Source: Onchidella celtica (Eukaryota > Mollusca > Gastropoda > Systellommatophora > Onchidiidae). Taken from it: a DNA stretch of 64,000 nucleotides. The stretch spans positions 30,476,688 to 30,540,687 of the forward strand of contig OZ007570.1 in assembly GCA_963931925.1 (NCBI GenBank), read 5' to 3'. Shown in pieces: positions 1 to 10,983 of the stretch. How positions within the stretch are numbered: the stretch's first letter is position 1; every line of letters begins with the position of its first letter. The translations under genes and the position numbers were made by a program. The notes below the pieces were generated by a model. The model ran no database searches, was not told where the DNA came from, and saw only the letters and a list, made by a program, of their open reading frames with translations.

Positions 1-563
1 GTTTAGTTGTCGGATCTGTTGATGAAACCTCCCAAGTTTAGATGGGTCAGCATTATAGAAGAAAGAAAACTGATTAAATGTATAAAGCACTAATTCAGAT
101 AGATGCCTTGACCACAATGTGTTGTTTTGTTTTTTTTAATTGTAATACTGATGTGTTCTATAGAAGGTACTTTTACCCCTTGATAGAGAAAGAGGTCATC
201 TCCCATTACCACCAAGAAAAAACAAAAACAACAAAATTCCAGAGTTTTGTAGTTGAACGATTTGTCCACAGGACTATTGGCATGTGTTGTGAGATGGTAT
301 TATCTTGTAAAATTAGGTGATAAAAAATATTCACGATTGACGATAAAGTATTTAACTTTTTTCTTTTGTTTGACTTACCAGTTTTAGATGTTATTTTTAT
401 TGTTCTAAAGGAAAGCGAAAGGCAGAATTACCTGATAGGTATATAATCCCACTGTTAGTTCTCAGATCTTCGCACTGTGAGGGAACTTCCATTAGTTTAT
501 TTGAATACTTTCCTGGCCCATGATTTTTTTTAAATTTCATTTTCAACTGTCTTTTTTACCGAG

Positions 564-1132
564 TTTTTTTTTTTTTTTTTTTAAGTTCAAGTTTATTAAA
601 GGCCTGACGGCCAATGCAAAATATACAGAAGAATCATGCAAACAACTTTAAAAATGTTTTAGAAAACCAAAAAAAAACCCACGGTCATTCACTCTCTCCA
701 CTCCTTGCTGCCTACTACAATTTATACACTTTCTTACAATAGTATACAATAAGATACAACTTGTAATTGCCAGCAACAGCCATCATTTCTTCCCCCCCAT
801 TCTTTTCCCACCTATATCTGTTGTGAATTTACTATAATTGAAAATATCACTATGATTTACATTTTCACATGAAGAAGAATTCAGTTTTCAGACCTCACCA
901 GGGGAAGTCACAAAGCGACATTATTATATTTAGCATTTTCAAATATTTCCTGAGGGAATCTTTTTGTGAAATAGTTTCCATTGCCACTACCATTTCTTCT
1001 CTATCTCCATATAGCCATACATGTTTTCTTCTCATCATTACTGTGTAAAACTTTTGTTTGTGGGACTTGCATTAATTCCTTCTCCTTTTTAGATTTAATT
1101 CTTAAATTTGTTGGATCCATTTTTCAACTTTC
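564..1132 (-). mobile_element. LINE 3' end, copy 1 (poly-A tail, 3' UTR, end of ORF)
   Basis: Read on the minus strand this is the tail of a non-LTR retrotransposon. The T-run at about 564-582 is its poly-A tail, followed inward by a 3' UTR that matches the copy at 18525-18843 almost block for block (shared blocks such as AGTCACAAAGCGACATTATT). The minus-strand reading just inside the UTR ends in NNVAL-stop, the same ending as the 18.8-kb copy. The coding part beyond about 900 is degenerate. It lies in the intron upstream of the 1562 exon. The inner limit is soft because a hAT-like element begins at 1141. Confidence 0.7.
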
Positions 1133-1140
1133 ACCAAGGC

Positions 1141-1319
1141 CAGTGGTTCCCAACTTTTTGTATACCCCGCATCCCTAGAAAACTTCTGACATATTCTCTC
1201 AACCCCTATAAAAGTAATATCTGGTTTGAAGATGACATGTAGACTGTAATTTTAAAATTTCCAAATCCAAGTTTTTCATCCCCTGAAATATCATCGTGCA
1301 TCTCGGTTGGGAACCCCTG
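1141..1319. mobile_element. hAT-like miniature element with 8-bp target duplication
   Basis: A 179-bp element begins CAGTGGTTCCCAAC and ends GTTGGGAACCCCTG, giving 14-bp terminal inverted repeats with one mismatch. It is flanked by ACCAAGGC at 1133-1140 and ACCCAGGC at 1320-1327, a 7/8 match and so a slightly decayed 8-bp target duplication. It has no coding capacity. The TIR sequence and 8-bp duplication are typical of non-autonomous hAT elements. It lies between two LINE fragments in the intron upstream of exon 1562-1810. Confidence 0.8.
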
Positions 1320-1327
1320 ACCCAGGC

Positions 1328-1535
1328 ATTGTCCAGTCACTGCGTGATGTAGCCCTTTCACAATGATTTCCCTTCTTTTCTGTCTGATGTTTTTCTCATC
1401 CATGGTGTTCCTCCACTCTTCTTCCTGGTTGTCCCCTTGTTTGTCGTCCTGTCGTTGGTTGCCATTGCAGCGTTTTGTCCATTTATTGTCAGTCGTCCTA
1501 CCCACATGTCCAGCCCAATTCCACTTAGGACCCAT
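1328..1535 (-). mobile_element. Degenerate LINE reverse-transcriptase C-terminal fragment
   Basis: The minus-strand translation contains KWNWAGHVGR, TTDNKWTKR and EEEWRNTMDE. This is the spacing of the KxxWAGHVAR...D.RWT...W.D region found after the reverse transcriptase of several LINE clades. No RT core is present. The end of recognisable element sequence is only about 27 bp upstream of the splice acceptor of the next exon, so the element forms much of the sequence feeding that acceptor. Clade not assigned. Confidence 0.6.
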
Positions 1536-1561
1536 TTCTATCTTGTTTAAATTTTCCTTAG

Positions 1562-1810
1562 GGTCCAGTCAGTCTCAGCCTGCAAATGCTGGTGATGACT
1601 CTGACGCCACTATACTTGACAATGATGATGATGGTGTTGACACAGAAATATGCGATGAAGAGACTGGGGTTAATGGACATATGGTGGACAGTTTGGATCA
1701 TGATACCGGGGGTGACTCAGATGATGATGACTATGAGGATGATAAAGACAATGACTATAAACCAAGCCGCAAATACAGGACAAAGTCAGTGAAATCACCT
1801 GCTCCAAAAG
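1562..1810 (+). CDS. Internal coding exon of PHIP/BRWD-like protein (penultimate exon)
   Basis: This 249-nt exon runs from an acceptor (TTTTCCTTAG at 1552-1561) to a strong donor (AAAAG|GTAAGAAAAG). It is phase 1 at both ends and encodes about 83 residues. The product is very acidic (runs of D and E, for example GDSDDDDYEDDKDND) and then turns basic with YKPSRKYRTKS and SPAPKG. It joins in frame to 3168, where the split codon reads G+GG (Gly). No domain is visible. Low-complexity acidic/basic stretches like this lie after the bromodomains in PHIP/BRWD proteins, and the family call rests mainly on the final exon. The upstream exons (WD40 repeats, bromodomains) must lie outside the window. Confidence 0.75.
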
Positions 1811-1899
1811 GTAAGAAAAGCCTAGTACACACATCTTCAAGCTTACGAGCTCTAATTACAAAAAAAAAAAAAGCAAATCCCCCCAAACCTTGTTTTACA

Positions 1900-2073
1900 C
1901 AGGGATGCCATACGTCTGCTTTTTCCCGGTTTTCCGTCAGTTTCCTATGTATTTAATTGTATGTTGTGTGTTAGTGATTATTTAAAAACTGTTGAAAAAA
2001 ATATTTGTTTTGGTGCAAACACGATGACACGTTCTATTTTCAGGTTTTTTGCAAAAATCATTTGGCATCCCTG
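1900..2073. mobile_element. Miniature inverted-repeat element in intron
   Basis: A 174-bp segment begins CAGGGATGCCA and ends TGGCATCCCTG, perfect 11-bp terminal inverted repeats, with looser pairing inward. The hexamer TTTACA abuts both ends (1894-1899 and 2074-2079), consistent with a target duplication. The CAGGG start suggests a hAT-like origin, but the duplication is shorter than the usual 8 bp. No coding capacity. It sits in the intron between the two PHIP/BRWD-like exons. Confidence 0.65.
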
Positions 2074-2677
2074 TTTACAGTCATTTGCAGAGGCTCTTGT
2101 ACTAAAGTGAAATGGCGCTATTTCATGTCATCCAAGCAGCACGGCAGGCTGAGATGTCTTATAATAATATGTATGGTTTCTTTCTAAAGAAGGACCTAGT
2201 CTTCTGTGTTCTGCAAGGTTTAATTGGCTAAATAATTTTGCTTTCAAAATTTATTTTTCACTATGTAACAGCTTTGGTGTCTGATGATACCATTATACCA
2301 GTATATACACCTAATTTTACAGGAGATGATAAGATATATTGTATTCAGCCACACTTACCAGCTCACAGGATCTGTACAAAGCAGACAAAGAGATTGTTTC
2401 CTTGCAATTGAAAGCAATGCAATTTTTAAAAAACTTTAATTTGCAATTACAAAGAAGAAATTCTTTCAAGAACTTCAGTTACATGGTTTCGACCATGCCA
2501 CAAGTAGATCTTTTGATTAGTGATTGGCATTTTGGCTCCAGCCAGATTTTGATGAACAATAGATAAAATCACTCTTGTTAAGCCATAGTGATATTATTTC
2601 ACTACAGTTGTTCATTTTCAGTCACTGCTGCTGTATGGCAAATGACCAAGAAGGGATAGTGACAAAACATTGGTGTG

Positions 2678-3130
2678 TTCATATTGATGGTATCAGCCAC
2701 AAATGGACCATCTCTGAAGCAGTAAAGTTTACGGGAGAGGCTAAAAAACTGTTTTTGAAATGACCATTTCAACTCCAGATTTAGCGTATTATAAGAAAAG
2801 CATGTAGAAAAACATGGTGTGCAAGAAAACTTACGCTTTTGTCAAACATAATGTCATTGTTAAGCTTTTTTGGATTTGGCCACTTTGTGTTATGTGGAGC
2901 CTGTTAGCGACTGATTCAGACGGAGGATGTCTTGGCCCTCTTGTATCATTAAACAAAAGGATCAATGCAGTTTGCCATGTTATTTAAAGTAATATTTCCT
3001 TTACTTCTATTGGTTGAGGCCCTACGATATAGAAATAATGTATCTGGGCATCGTCTGCGAAATGAGTCAAAATCACGGTTTATGAAAATCTCTGAGTTGG
3101 CCCAATTGTGGCCAACACCATCAATATGAA
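2678..3130. repeat. Inverted duplicated segment beside a splice acceptor
   Basis: The + sequence at 2678-2718 and the reverse complement of 3090-3130 are similar over about 41 bases (both begin TTCATATTGATGGT). They translate to related peptides, HIDGISHKWTISE and HIDGVGHNWANSE. The arms are about 370 bp apart and the right arm stops about 37 bp before the acceptor of the last exon at 3168. This may be a decayed foldback element or two opposed copies of a degenerate transposon ORF. The intron sequence between the arms shows nothing else recognisable. Confidence 0.5.
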
Positions 3131-3167
3131 TTACAACATTCACATTTTTCCTATTGTCATATTCCAG

Positions 3168-4324
3168 GGAAATCTTCCAAACGAGGGAAAGCAAAGTCCA
3201 CTCGTCCATTACCTGTAAGAACAGCCAGTGAAAGACTGAGGAAATCCAACATTTTTTACACCTCAGATGGAAACAGTGATGAGGATGACCTGAATGACTC
3301 TTTCGATGAGGAAGAAAGAGAAGAACGCATGCCGTCAAGGAGTGGCAGGGGTCGAGTAAGCATCAAATTACCTGATGATTCTGATGAGAATGAACTAAGT
3401 GACAGTGTTCAAAGGACATCTAAAAGACGTGCAGTGTACAAATCAGGTCGTGGTAAAAGAGGCCCTGGTCGACCCAAGAAAACTCGCAATCATTCTCTTA
3501 CCAAATCTGCTTCTGAATCAGAAGACAGTCCAAAGCATAGGAAAGCTCAAAGGAAAAGACCCAGTAAGCAGATTAACCACTCGGAGGAGGAAGAAGATGT
3601 AGAAGAAATTATCAGGGCCAAGAAAAACACAAGTGCCTTATCACGTTCGTCGCGATCAGCGCGATCGCAGAGAAAGTATTACAATGAAGAAGACTCGGAT
3701 GTGGCAGAGGATGATACTGATAATGATGAAGATGCTGAAATGGAGGAGGGAGACAATGATGACAATTCAGAATCGGAGGAAGAATCATCGGAAGAGGTGG
3801 ATGAAGATTCGGAAGATGAAATAATCACACGGAGTTTGAAAAGTGAACCAGAAAAATCATTGAAGCATAAATCTCAGAAACAATTGAAAAGTCGATCTGT
3901 GGACGATCAGGAGAATGGTTCAGACAGTGATTCCATTGTTCCTCGTAAACGAAGCCGTTTGAAGAAATCTCCCACCCCAACACCGAAATCTACAAGAAAG
4001 AGTAAAACAAAATCTCCACCATTGACTAAATCTAACAGGAATTCAAAAAGCAGGAGTAAGGAAAGTTCCAGAAGGCAAACACGAAACCGTGGGCAGCAGA
4101 GGGTCACCTACATGGAGGACTATTCAGATGAGGATAATGATGAAGAGGACGACGATGATGAGGATGAAGACGATGATGATGCAGAGAAAGATGGTGATGA
4201 TATGGCAGTAAGTAGTGCCAGAAGTGTGAGTAGCCGCGGCAGAATAAGGAAGATGACTGCAAGGGCCAAAGCAAATTTGAAGAGACAGAGAGGGATGAAT
4301 GGATGTTTGTCTGTGGGAAAGTGA
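3168..4324 (+). CDS. Last coding exon of PHIP/BRWD-like chromatin protein
   Basis: The exon begins after TATTCCAG (acceptor ending at 3167) with two bases that finish the codon split at 1810, and stays open for about 385 residues to the TGA at 4322-4324. It encodes alternating basic and acidic low complexity: RTASERLRKSNIFYTSDG, an AT-hook-like GPGRPKK, many S/K/R-rich stretches, long D/E runs, and a terminal SSRGRIRKMTARAKANL. As I recall, vertebrate PHIP and BRWD proteins end with a very similar SSRGRVRK-T-AKANL block after an acidic stretch, which is why I assign the family. Those proteins are nuclear, have WD40 repeats and tandem bromodomains, and PHIP (DCAF14) acts as a CUL4-DDB1 substrate receptor that reads H3K4 methylation. 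Here only the disordered tail is seen. An ortholog choice among PHIP, BRWD1 and BRWD3 is not possible from the tail. Confidence 0.75.
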
Positions 4325-5625
4325 TCAGTTAACTTAGTGGGATGATTCTCACTGTCTGTTTACTGCATTCAGCAGTGTTCAAATAAGCTTGTGGGGGTCT
4401 GCTATACTCTACATTCAACTTTTGCAAGAAGATGCTTCATGAAACTTTTTACTAAAACATCTCTAGGCGGTCATACAAATGTCAGGATATATTCATTATT
4501 CTTCAGATCAGAAAGTAATAGAAATATGACAGAGACTATTAGACTAACACATGCAGAATTTCAGTGGGTATATTTGTGAGGCTGGTGTAGCATAGCTAAT
4601 TTCTCTGTGTGGCTAACAGTGACAGTTAGAGGGATGGAAGAATTGATCAAGTGATTTGATTTGCTGAGGAATGGAAAATCAATAAACTAGTGATTTGTGG
4701 GAGAAATGGAAAAATTTATTAAGGGAATGGTTAATCAGAGGATAGAAAGGTTGAGTATGAAGGGGTTAATTTTATTGAGTTGAGGATAAAAAATTTGATA
4801 ATCAAGAGAGCGATTGATGGGCGGAAAGACGGACTGATAATCAAGAGAGTGGTTGATGGGAGTAAAGAAGGATTGATAATCAAGAGAGCGATTGATGGAC
4901 GGAAAGACGGACTGATAATCAAGAGAATGATTGATGGGAGGAAAGAAGGATTGATAATCAAGAATGTGCTTGATGGGAGGAAAGAAAGATTGATAATCAG
5001 CAGATTGAGTCCACAGAAGGAAGGACAGAAAAATTGAATGAGTGATTCGAGAATGGAAAGATTGATAACAAACGAGTGAATGGGAAGATAGGATTTAAGG
5101 ACAGGTATAGGAATTAAAACAACTGATCAAGAGAAAACAGATAGCTTGTAATGATTGTATTGTGTTGAAAAGTCTCTCCGACTCGCATGTTTGCTTGACT
5201 TTGCTGAGATCTGCACATTCTCAGATGTTTGATTTAGAGTGTATTTATTCTAGGTTTGAATGCTTGAACAGTCTGTGTTTTCTATATTTGCTCATTTAAT
5301 TTAATGTGTTTTGCCATTTCTGGTCCTGTGGGGGGCGATTGATAGATGAGCAGAGGAGTGGACTTCCAGAGTTTGTGAGCGAGTTAATTTATTGTTTTTC
5401 ACATTGAAAGACACTATCCTTCGTCTTGAATAAGTCATTCACTTTTTGAATTTATGAATGTCACCCCCATGCCCATTCACTTTTCTAGCTACATTTTGTA
5501 TGCGTTACAGTACACCTAATTGTTGAAGGATATTTGTAAAAATTGAAATACGAAAGTGTGTGTTAGAAAAAATCTTATTTTTAATGGCAGCTAAAGCTGA
5601 ATAAAATATTGTTATTCTTCCATAT
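4325..5625 (+). other. 3' UTR of the PHIP/BRWD-like gene with poly-A signal
   Basis: No coding exon follows the TGA at 4322-4324. An AATAAA at 5600-5605 (in GCTGAATAAAATATTG) is the most plausible cleavage signal, giving a UTR of about 1.3 kb. Another AATAAA at 4681-4686 could give a short UTR, and one at 6540-6545 a longer one. The UTR contains a 39-bp minisatellite at 4797-4991. The end point is inferred. Confidence 0.5.
4797..5008 (+). repeat. 39-bp tandem repeat (minisatellite), five full units
   Basis: Units start at 4797, 4836, 4875, 4914 and 4953, each beginning GATAATCAAGA and exactly 39 bp apart, with a sixth partial unit from 4992. Units differ at a few positions (GCGATTGATGGGCGGAAAGA versus GTGGTTGATGGGAGTAAAGA). 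Because 39 is a multiple of 3 the array is open in one frame as 13-residue IIKRAIDGRKDGL repeats, but it lies after the stop codon and has no splice context, so I read it as untranslated. Confidence 0.85.
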
Positions 5626-8600
5626 CATGGCAATTGCATTTGTAATTTCACTACCTACTTTCATTATTATTATTGTATCTCAGTCATAAATCACAGACAG
5701 TGTAATATCTGCATCTGCATAAAAAATGTGCACAATACCTTGTGTATAGCTCGTACATCACATTATGTAAACAGGTCTTACCATGAGACATATTGTTCAT
5801 AATTATGCTTGACTACTTATTGTAGCCTCTTTCACTTTCAGGGACGTAGTATATTTCACTGAGTGACATCACATCATCCCGAAAGTTTTTTTTTTTTTTT
5901 TTGGTCCCAACTATCATAAATTTGGCAGATAATGATAATGAACAATGGGTTTCTCATTGGTGAAATGGCTAATGGTTTTACAGAAAGTTGATTTGAGAAT
6001 TGTTCAAAAGCAGTATTGAATGTTCACAATAATGACACATTAGTTTCATTCTTCAGCATAGATGCTATGATGCACTGTACTCGTATTGCTGTAGATGGCT
6101 CAGTCGACTAGTAATATTTCCACATGTTCATTGTCTCTTTAACCTAAAACAGTATTTCTGAGCCATGGTTTCTAAAGTGTAATGACTGCAAACTTCATTG
6201 ATGAAAAGCCCTACAGAAGACAGATGGTTAAGAGCAAATTAACGGAAGAAAGATAATCACAGACACACATACCTGAATTAAACATTGCAAGTTATCACAC
6301 AGTTATGAAGAGAGAGACGGAGTGTTTTTCATTCATGGGTTCAAAACAGGAAACAACCATGCCATAATGGAATAGAAGTTTTTCCAACAAAAGCTTTCTA
6401 CTTCATTTCAGTGGTTTTGAGCTATTTATAATATAAAACATTTTTCTCGGCCTGTGCGTTGGGTATTCTAAGTATTGAAAATTATTATCTTTATTTTAAC
6501 CAAGAGCTTTTCACAGTGGTGCTCTCTGTAAACATAATGAATAAAAAATATGCAGTTTCAATTTTAGAAATCTATAAACTTAATTTGATTAGGTGTAAAC
6601 ATTTTTCATTGCTGATGATTTATGGGTGATCTTTACCTGACAGGAGGTGATGTGCTTTATTCCACGTAATCTGGGTTAGGGTGAGCATTTTGGTTTATCT
6701 CTCTGTTGTCTTCTGATGTTGTCTTCATCATGCTTTTAATGTACAGAATATCGGGGAGGTCAATCTCTTATTTCATGGGTATTTCTGGAGCTCAAAGATT
6801 TCTGCGGATTCCATGGGTTTTATTTTTTTTTTGTTTCCACAACTGGCTCCGCATCATTCCAAGAGTAAACAAACGCACAATTATGTTACTTGTATGTGTG
6901 TTTTTACAGGCCTGTTATTATCAGTTAGCCACATGGTTCAGATGGAGATCAGTGATTTACAGAATTTTTCACTTTGGGCCCTGCATTTCCAGTGCATAAT
7001 TACTGTTTTTAATCTGGAAAAAAAATTTTTTTTTTTCTTTTAAACGTGTACATTTGCAGACTACAGTGCTTGTTTTAGTATCTTCTGAGAAAGCCAACCT
7101 GGAATTTTATCCTTCATTTATATAGTCATGCATAGGAAACTTAAGATTTGCGTTCAGTACAGGTTGTGCGTTAAGTATTCAGTTACTGTAGTTGTTTTTC
7201 AAAGCTTTGGCTTGCATCACATCCAAAGATGGATTATTTTTGTCCCTTCACTTTAGATTTAGTGAACGGAAGATAAATTGAATGAATCGCAGCTAACAGC
7301 ACTGCACAAATGCCTTCAACTTCTCAAATGGCTCATGCAAGATGAAAATAGTGCATACATGTATTACACATCTATTTTATCTATTTAGAATTGAAACTTG
7401 TTTTGAATATTTTATCATGTTCACCTGAATGTGAAGATAAATAGGACATGTGTCTCTTTAATGTAACTCTGAAGCCAGTAAGTGAATTGCTTAGAGCACA
7501 GTTTACTTAACTTTCTTCGCAGTTCCTCATGTGTCATTTTCCAGGGGCTTGTCTTTGAATTACAGCTAAATTTGCAGCTTTCTGTATTGTTTCTGTTTAA
7601 AAGCTATCGTCATCTCTACACATGGTCTCTGTTTACTGAATGTAAACCATGAATTACAAAAAAACAAATTGCAAAGACATAATTGCTGCCCGTTGGAGTT
7701 TTTTTTTGTTGTTTTGACAGCACTCAAAACACAAGTCCTTTGTCCATTCCTTGTGATCTTACTGCTACTTGTAGATTGCTTTGAGTGTTTTGTCTTCACT
7801 GCTTCCATCATCTCACATTAAAGCAAAACGCTCTCAAGTAATGTCTCATCCACAACCAGGCTTGGCCTTGGAAGATTTCGTGACCAGTGACCATTTGTGT
7901 TGAATGTATTCGGAAACGAATATGATACCTAAAAGCTTCTTCATATATCGAGGACCGCATGGTTCACTACTGTAACTCGACTCTTTCGAAAATTGAAATA
8001 TTAAGCATGCTTGCAGCCCTTGACAACCAGTATGAGTTTAATATCTTTTTTTTTTAATATTGTAACTGTTGTTAAGTCTGAGAAAGACAGTCATGGAGGT
8101 TTTTGCTTCTCCTGAAAAATGTGTAAAAAGCAAGTTATGATACAATGTAGTTTACCACATGGCCCTTCTGATGTTCCAATGATGTACTGGCCCATCCATG
8201 CTTCAATGTAGCAACCACACCAGCTTTTAACTCATTGTATGCCATGAATTTTTCCATGAAGACTAACTACAGCAACATCTGTTAAAAGAAAGGTGACGTT
8301 CCTTCTTCCCGAAACAAAATACATATAGTCTCACATTTTTGGGCGCCGATACATCGGTAATTGGCACAAACATGACCAGCGTAAGCACCAATACGTCGGT
8401 GATTGACACACATAGAGTTAAACAGTTTTCCACATCTTGGGTATTATGAGCTGTATTTTCTGTTTTTCCTAAAAAAAACTGAATGATGAAATGATCATTT
8501 TCAGGACTGAATATGTCATACAGCAGAGTTAGTATGTTTTTTTATGACGTCTCTCTAGATTCATCAATTGTTTTTATTGCCACAAAATTAAATTTGTCCA

Positions 8601-8843
8601 TATGCCAACTCGTATTAGAACTAGACTTATTGAGAAGATTTTGTTACTAGAAATATGAAAATGCAGAAAATTATAGAGACGTATCATCCAGCTTTTAGGT
8701 AAATGATGAATCAATCATATTCAGTTTTAAGTACACATTTAAACTGAACACAACACTGAATGCAAAATGTTTGCAGATCCATAACAAAAATGTTTATTTT
8801 CCCATATTTTGATATTCTAAGGGTTTGGTTTCATTTTTTACAG
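5626..8843. other. Intergenic or extended 3' UTR, no gene seen
   Basis: AT-rich sequence with homopolymer T runs (for example 5887-5902) and no open frame with coding character. A pair of similar 26-bp blocks at about 8343-8368 and 8383-8408 (GCGCCGATACATCGGT and GCACCAATACGTCGGT) is the only internal repeat noticed. No transposon ends were recognised. Confidence 0.5.
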
Positions 8844-8930
8844 CACATTATTCAGAAGAAAAAACACATCTGCGCATTTTGGAAGTTAAGATGCCTTTGA
8901 AGGTTGATCGTCGTAGAATAACTGTTATTG
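8844..8930 (+). CDS. Candidate orphan coding exon, phase 1-1
   Basis: An 87-nt stretch sits between a good acceptor (TTTTTTACAG at 8834-8843) and a good donor (TTATTG|GTAGGT). It is open in the frame where the first two bases finish a split codon and the last base starts one, giving 28 residues including SEEKTHLRILEV and PLKVDRRRITVIG. The phase (1 at both ends) equals that of the PHIP/BRWD-like exon junctions 4-7 kb upstream, so it could be an alternative downstream exon, a 5' exon of another gene or a chance arrangement. I do not recognise the peptide. Confidence 0.25.
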
Positions 8931-10802
8931 GTAGGTAAAATGCCTAATGGATCAGTTTGTGTTTCATGAGAAGACATAAGAGACTGCCAGACTGAAATTG
9001 CATAATGATGTTTATTGGATTGTAATCTGCTCGCTTTGTTTTTGCCATAATGCCTAAAATTATCTCACAAATACTTAAGCCATTGGAGAGTATGAATATG
9101 GCATTGATCACACACAGATCTTTGCTGTACAACTGCTTGTTTATTTGACTTCAGGCTGTTTTCCATTGTCCTATGGCACAGAACACTGCATAGTCTTTAC
9201 AACCTGCTGGTCAGCATGTAAATCGAAGTTCAAAACAAATTTTAGGAGGTTAGATTTAGAAGGGGTCTAGGTGCAGTTTGCACTTAGTTCCTTTCCAATT
9301 CTAAACACCACCTCAGATTGAGGGGTTTAGAAGTAGAAAAGATCTAGTGCAATTGGCACTTAGACTTAGACCCCTTCTTGTCCTAACCCCTTTACTTGCA
9401 ATATGCAATAATATTATTGTAGACGATTAATATGACGGACACTGTACTGGTTTGTCAGAGTCACAAGGTGATACGTACTGCAAATTTCATTTGGGATTTT
9501 GATGTGGAAACAACAGAGGAGCTCAGTTTACATTATGTGCTATAATAATTATGTTACCACAGAATGCAATAGATATTCATGTACATGCACCAAACAAACA
9601 AAAACAGTGTTGTGATCAAACTGTCTCACTTTGCCCTTTCCATATTTATTCAGTTTTCATTCCTCTTGTACAGCTGACCTTTCTAGACTAGTGTACTTAA
9701 AACTTGGTAGACTTTGTCACCCTTCCCAAAGACTAGTAACTAAAAAATTCCAAAAATCGATTTTTTTTATGTTTATTCAACCTCAACCACATTCAATGCT
9801 GCACCAAATGATCATGTTTAGAGGCTCCTAAGCCGAAAATAATTGATTATTGCAAACTTTACAAATATTCATCATATCTAGACCAACTGTGCTAAAATAA
9901 AGCAGCTTTTTTTTTTCTTGCTTCATCTAAAAAGTAGCTAAAAACAATGACTACAGTTTTAGGGAACGGTGAGGATAGGACACGTGTATTAGGAAATCAG
10001 TGGAGCTTTTGGTTGAAGGTGGACCCTTTGATTCAGTACGTCCATTCTGTTCCCAGAAGTGTGTGATAGTACGAAGATTGGAATAGGCTTGCCGTTTCTG
10101 TTGTGTTCTGTCCAAATTCCACGCATCTGAAAACTTGTTTGCATTCTCGTCATCCTTTGATGGACAGTTTGAATAAAGTAGGATGGAACTGCTGCGATTT
10201 GCTTGCTGATGGACAGATTGATTGGACACTTTTTCTCAGCTGTTTGACACAAGCATTCAGCAGAAGTGGAAATCCCTCATTGGCAGTTGTATTGTTCTTT
10301 TGAAATATGCTATATTTATACGTGTTCCTCATTCTACAGAATAGCACTGGTTTCATTTTCATCAGAAAGAAAAAATTTCTTTAATGTTTGTGGCATAGGT
10401 TGAGAACAACAGTCCAATTTGTTTAAAAATGATGTGTGTATAAAAAATATATTGGGTCGAAAAAAAGTTTTTAAAATTCTTCTTGTGGTACATAGCTGAC
10501 TTGGTGTTTACACGTATTATCCTGATGCCATATCACCAGTTTAGTATCCAGTTCATGGTTCTGGCTTGTATTCTGTCCTGAAAGTGGGAAAACCTCGGGA
10601 CTTTGTATGTGTAGGCAAAATTTCACCTGCATAATTGCTTAGCCTTGTTTCTAACAGTGGCCAATGGTGTATCATGCTTTTCTGTTGTGGAACAGTCTTG
10701 GCTTCATTATTGAACATTCTATTGTGTTTCTGGTCTACAGTACAAGGTACTCGGAAGTTTTATGATGTTTGTAGATAAACCATCAGCAAAGTGTGTTAAA
10801 TC
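8931..10802. other. No gene seen; one small foldback element inside
   Basis: AT-rich sequence without convincing coding frames. The only structure is the foldback element at 9244-9395. Short frames around 9951-10362 overlap on both strands and lack coding bias. Confidence 0.5.
9244..9395. mobile_element. Small foldback/MITE-like element
   Basis: The left arm GGAGGTTAGATTTAGAAGGG pairs with the right arm, whose reverse complement reads AAGGGGTTAGGACAAGAAGG. Both arms share TTAG....AGAAGGGGTCTA and continue inward with GTGCA..TTGCACTTAG-like palindromes on each side. The total span is about 150 bp. The exact ends and target duplication are not clear. Confidence 0.5.
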
Positions 10803-10983
10803 CAGTGGTGGACCTACATTTTGGGGGAACTGTTATGGGGCCCCCTCGCAAATGCAACAATAGGGCAACATCCAAAATTCACCCATTCAAAAAAGTTTCT
10901 CATGGGGCCCTCTGGGATTAGGGGCCCTGAAGCTTAAGTTTCATTAGATCTAGTTTCATAATACTTTAATAGAACCGTCACTA
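10803..10983. mobile_element. hAT-like MITE, 180-bp family, copy 1
   Basis: Begins CAGTGGTGGACCTAC, 181 bp long, with a decayed right end (GAACCGTCACTA). Flanks GTTAAATC (10795-10802) and GTTAAATG (10984-10991) match at 7/8, an 8-bp target duplication. The body shares GGGGCCC, GGGCAACATCCAAAATTCAC and GGGGCCCTGAAGCTTAAG with the copies at 35719 and 39515. It is the most diverged of the three. Non-coding. Confidence 0.85.

Noticed and set aside
4797-5008. CRISPR-like spacing of the 39-bp units
   Set aside because: Units are contiguous tandem copies without unique spacers, and this is eukaryotic sequence.
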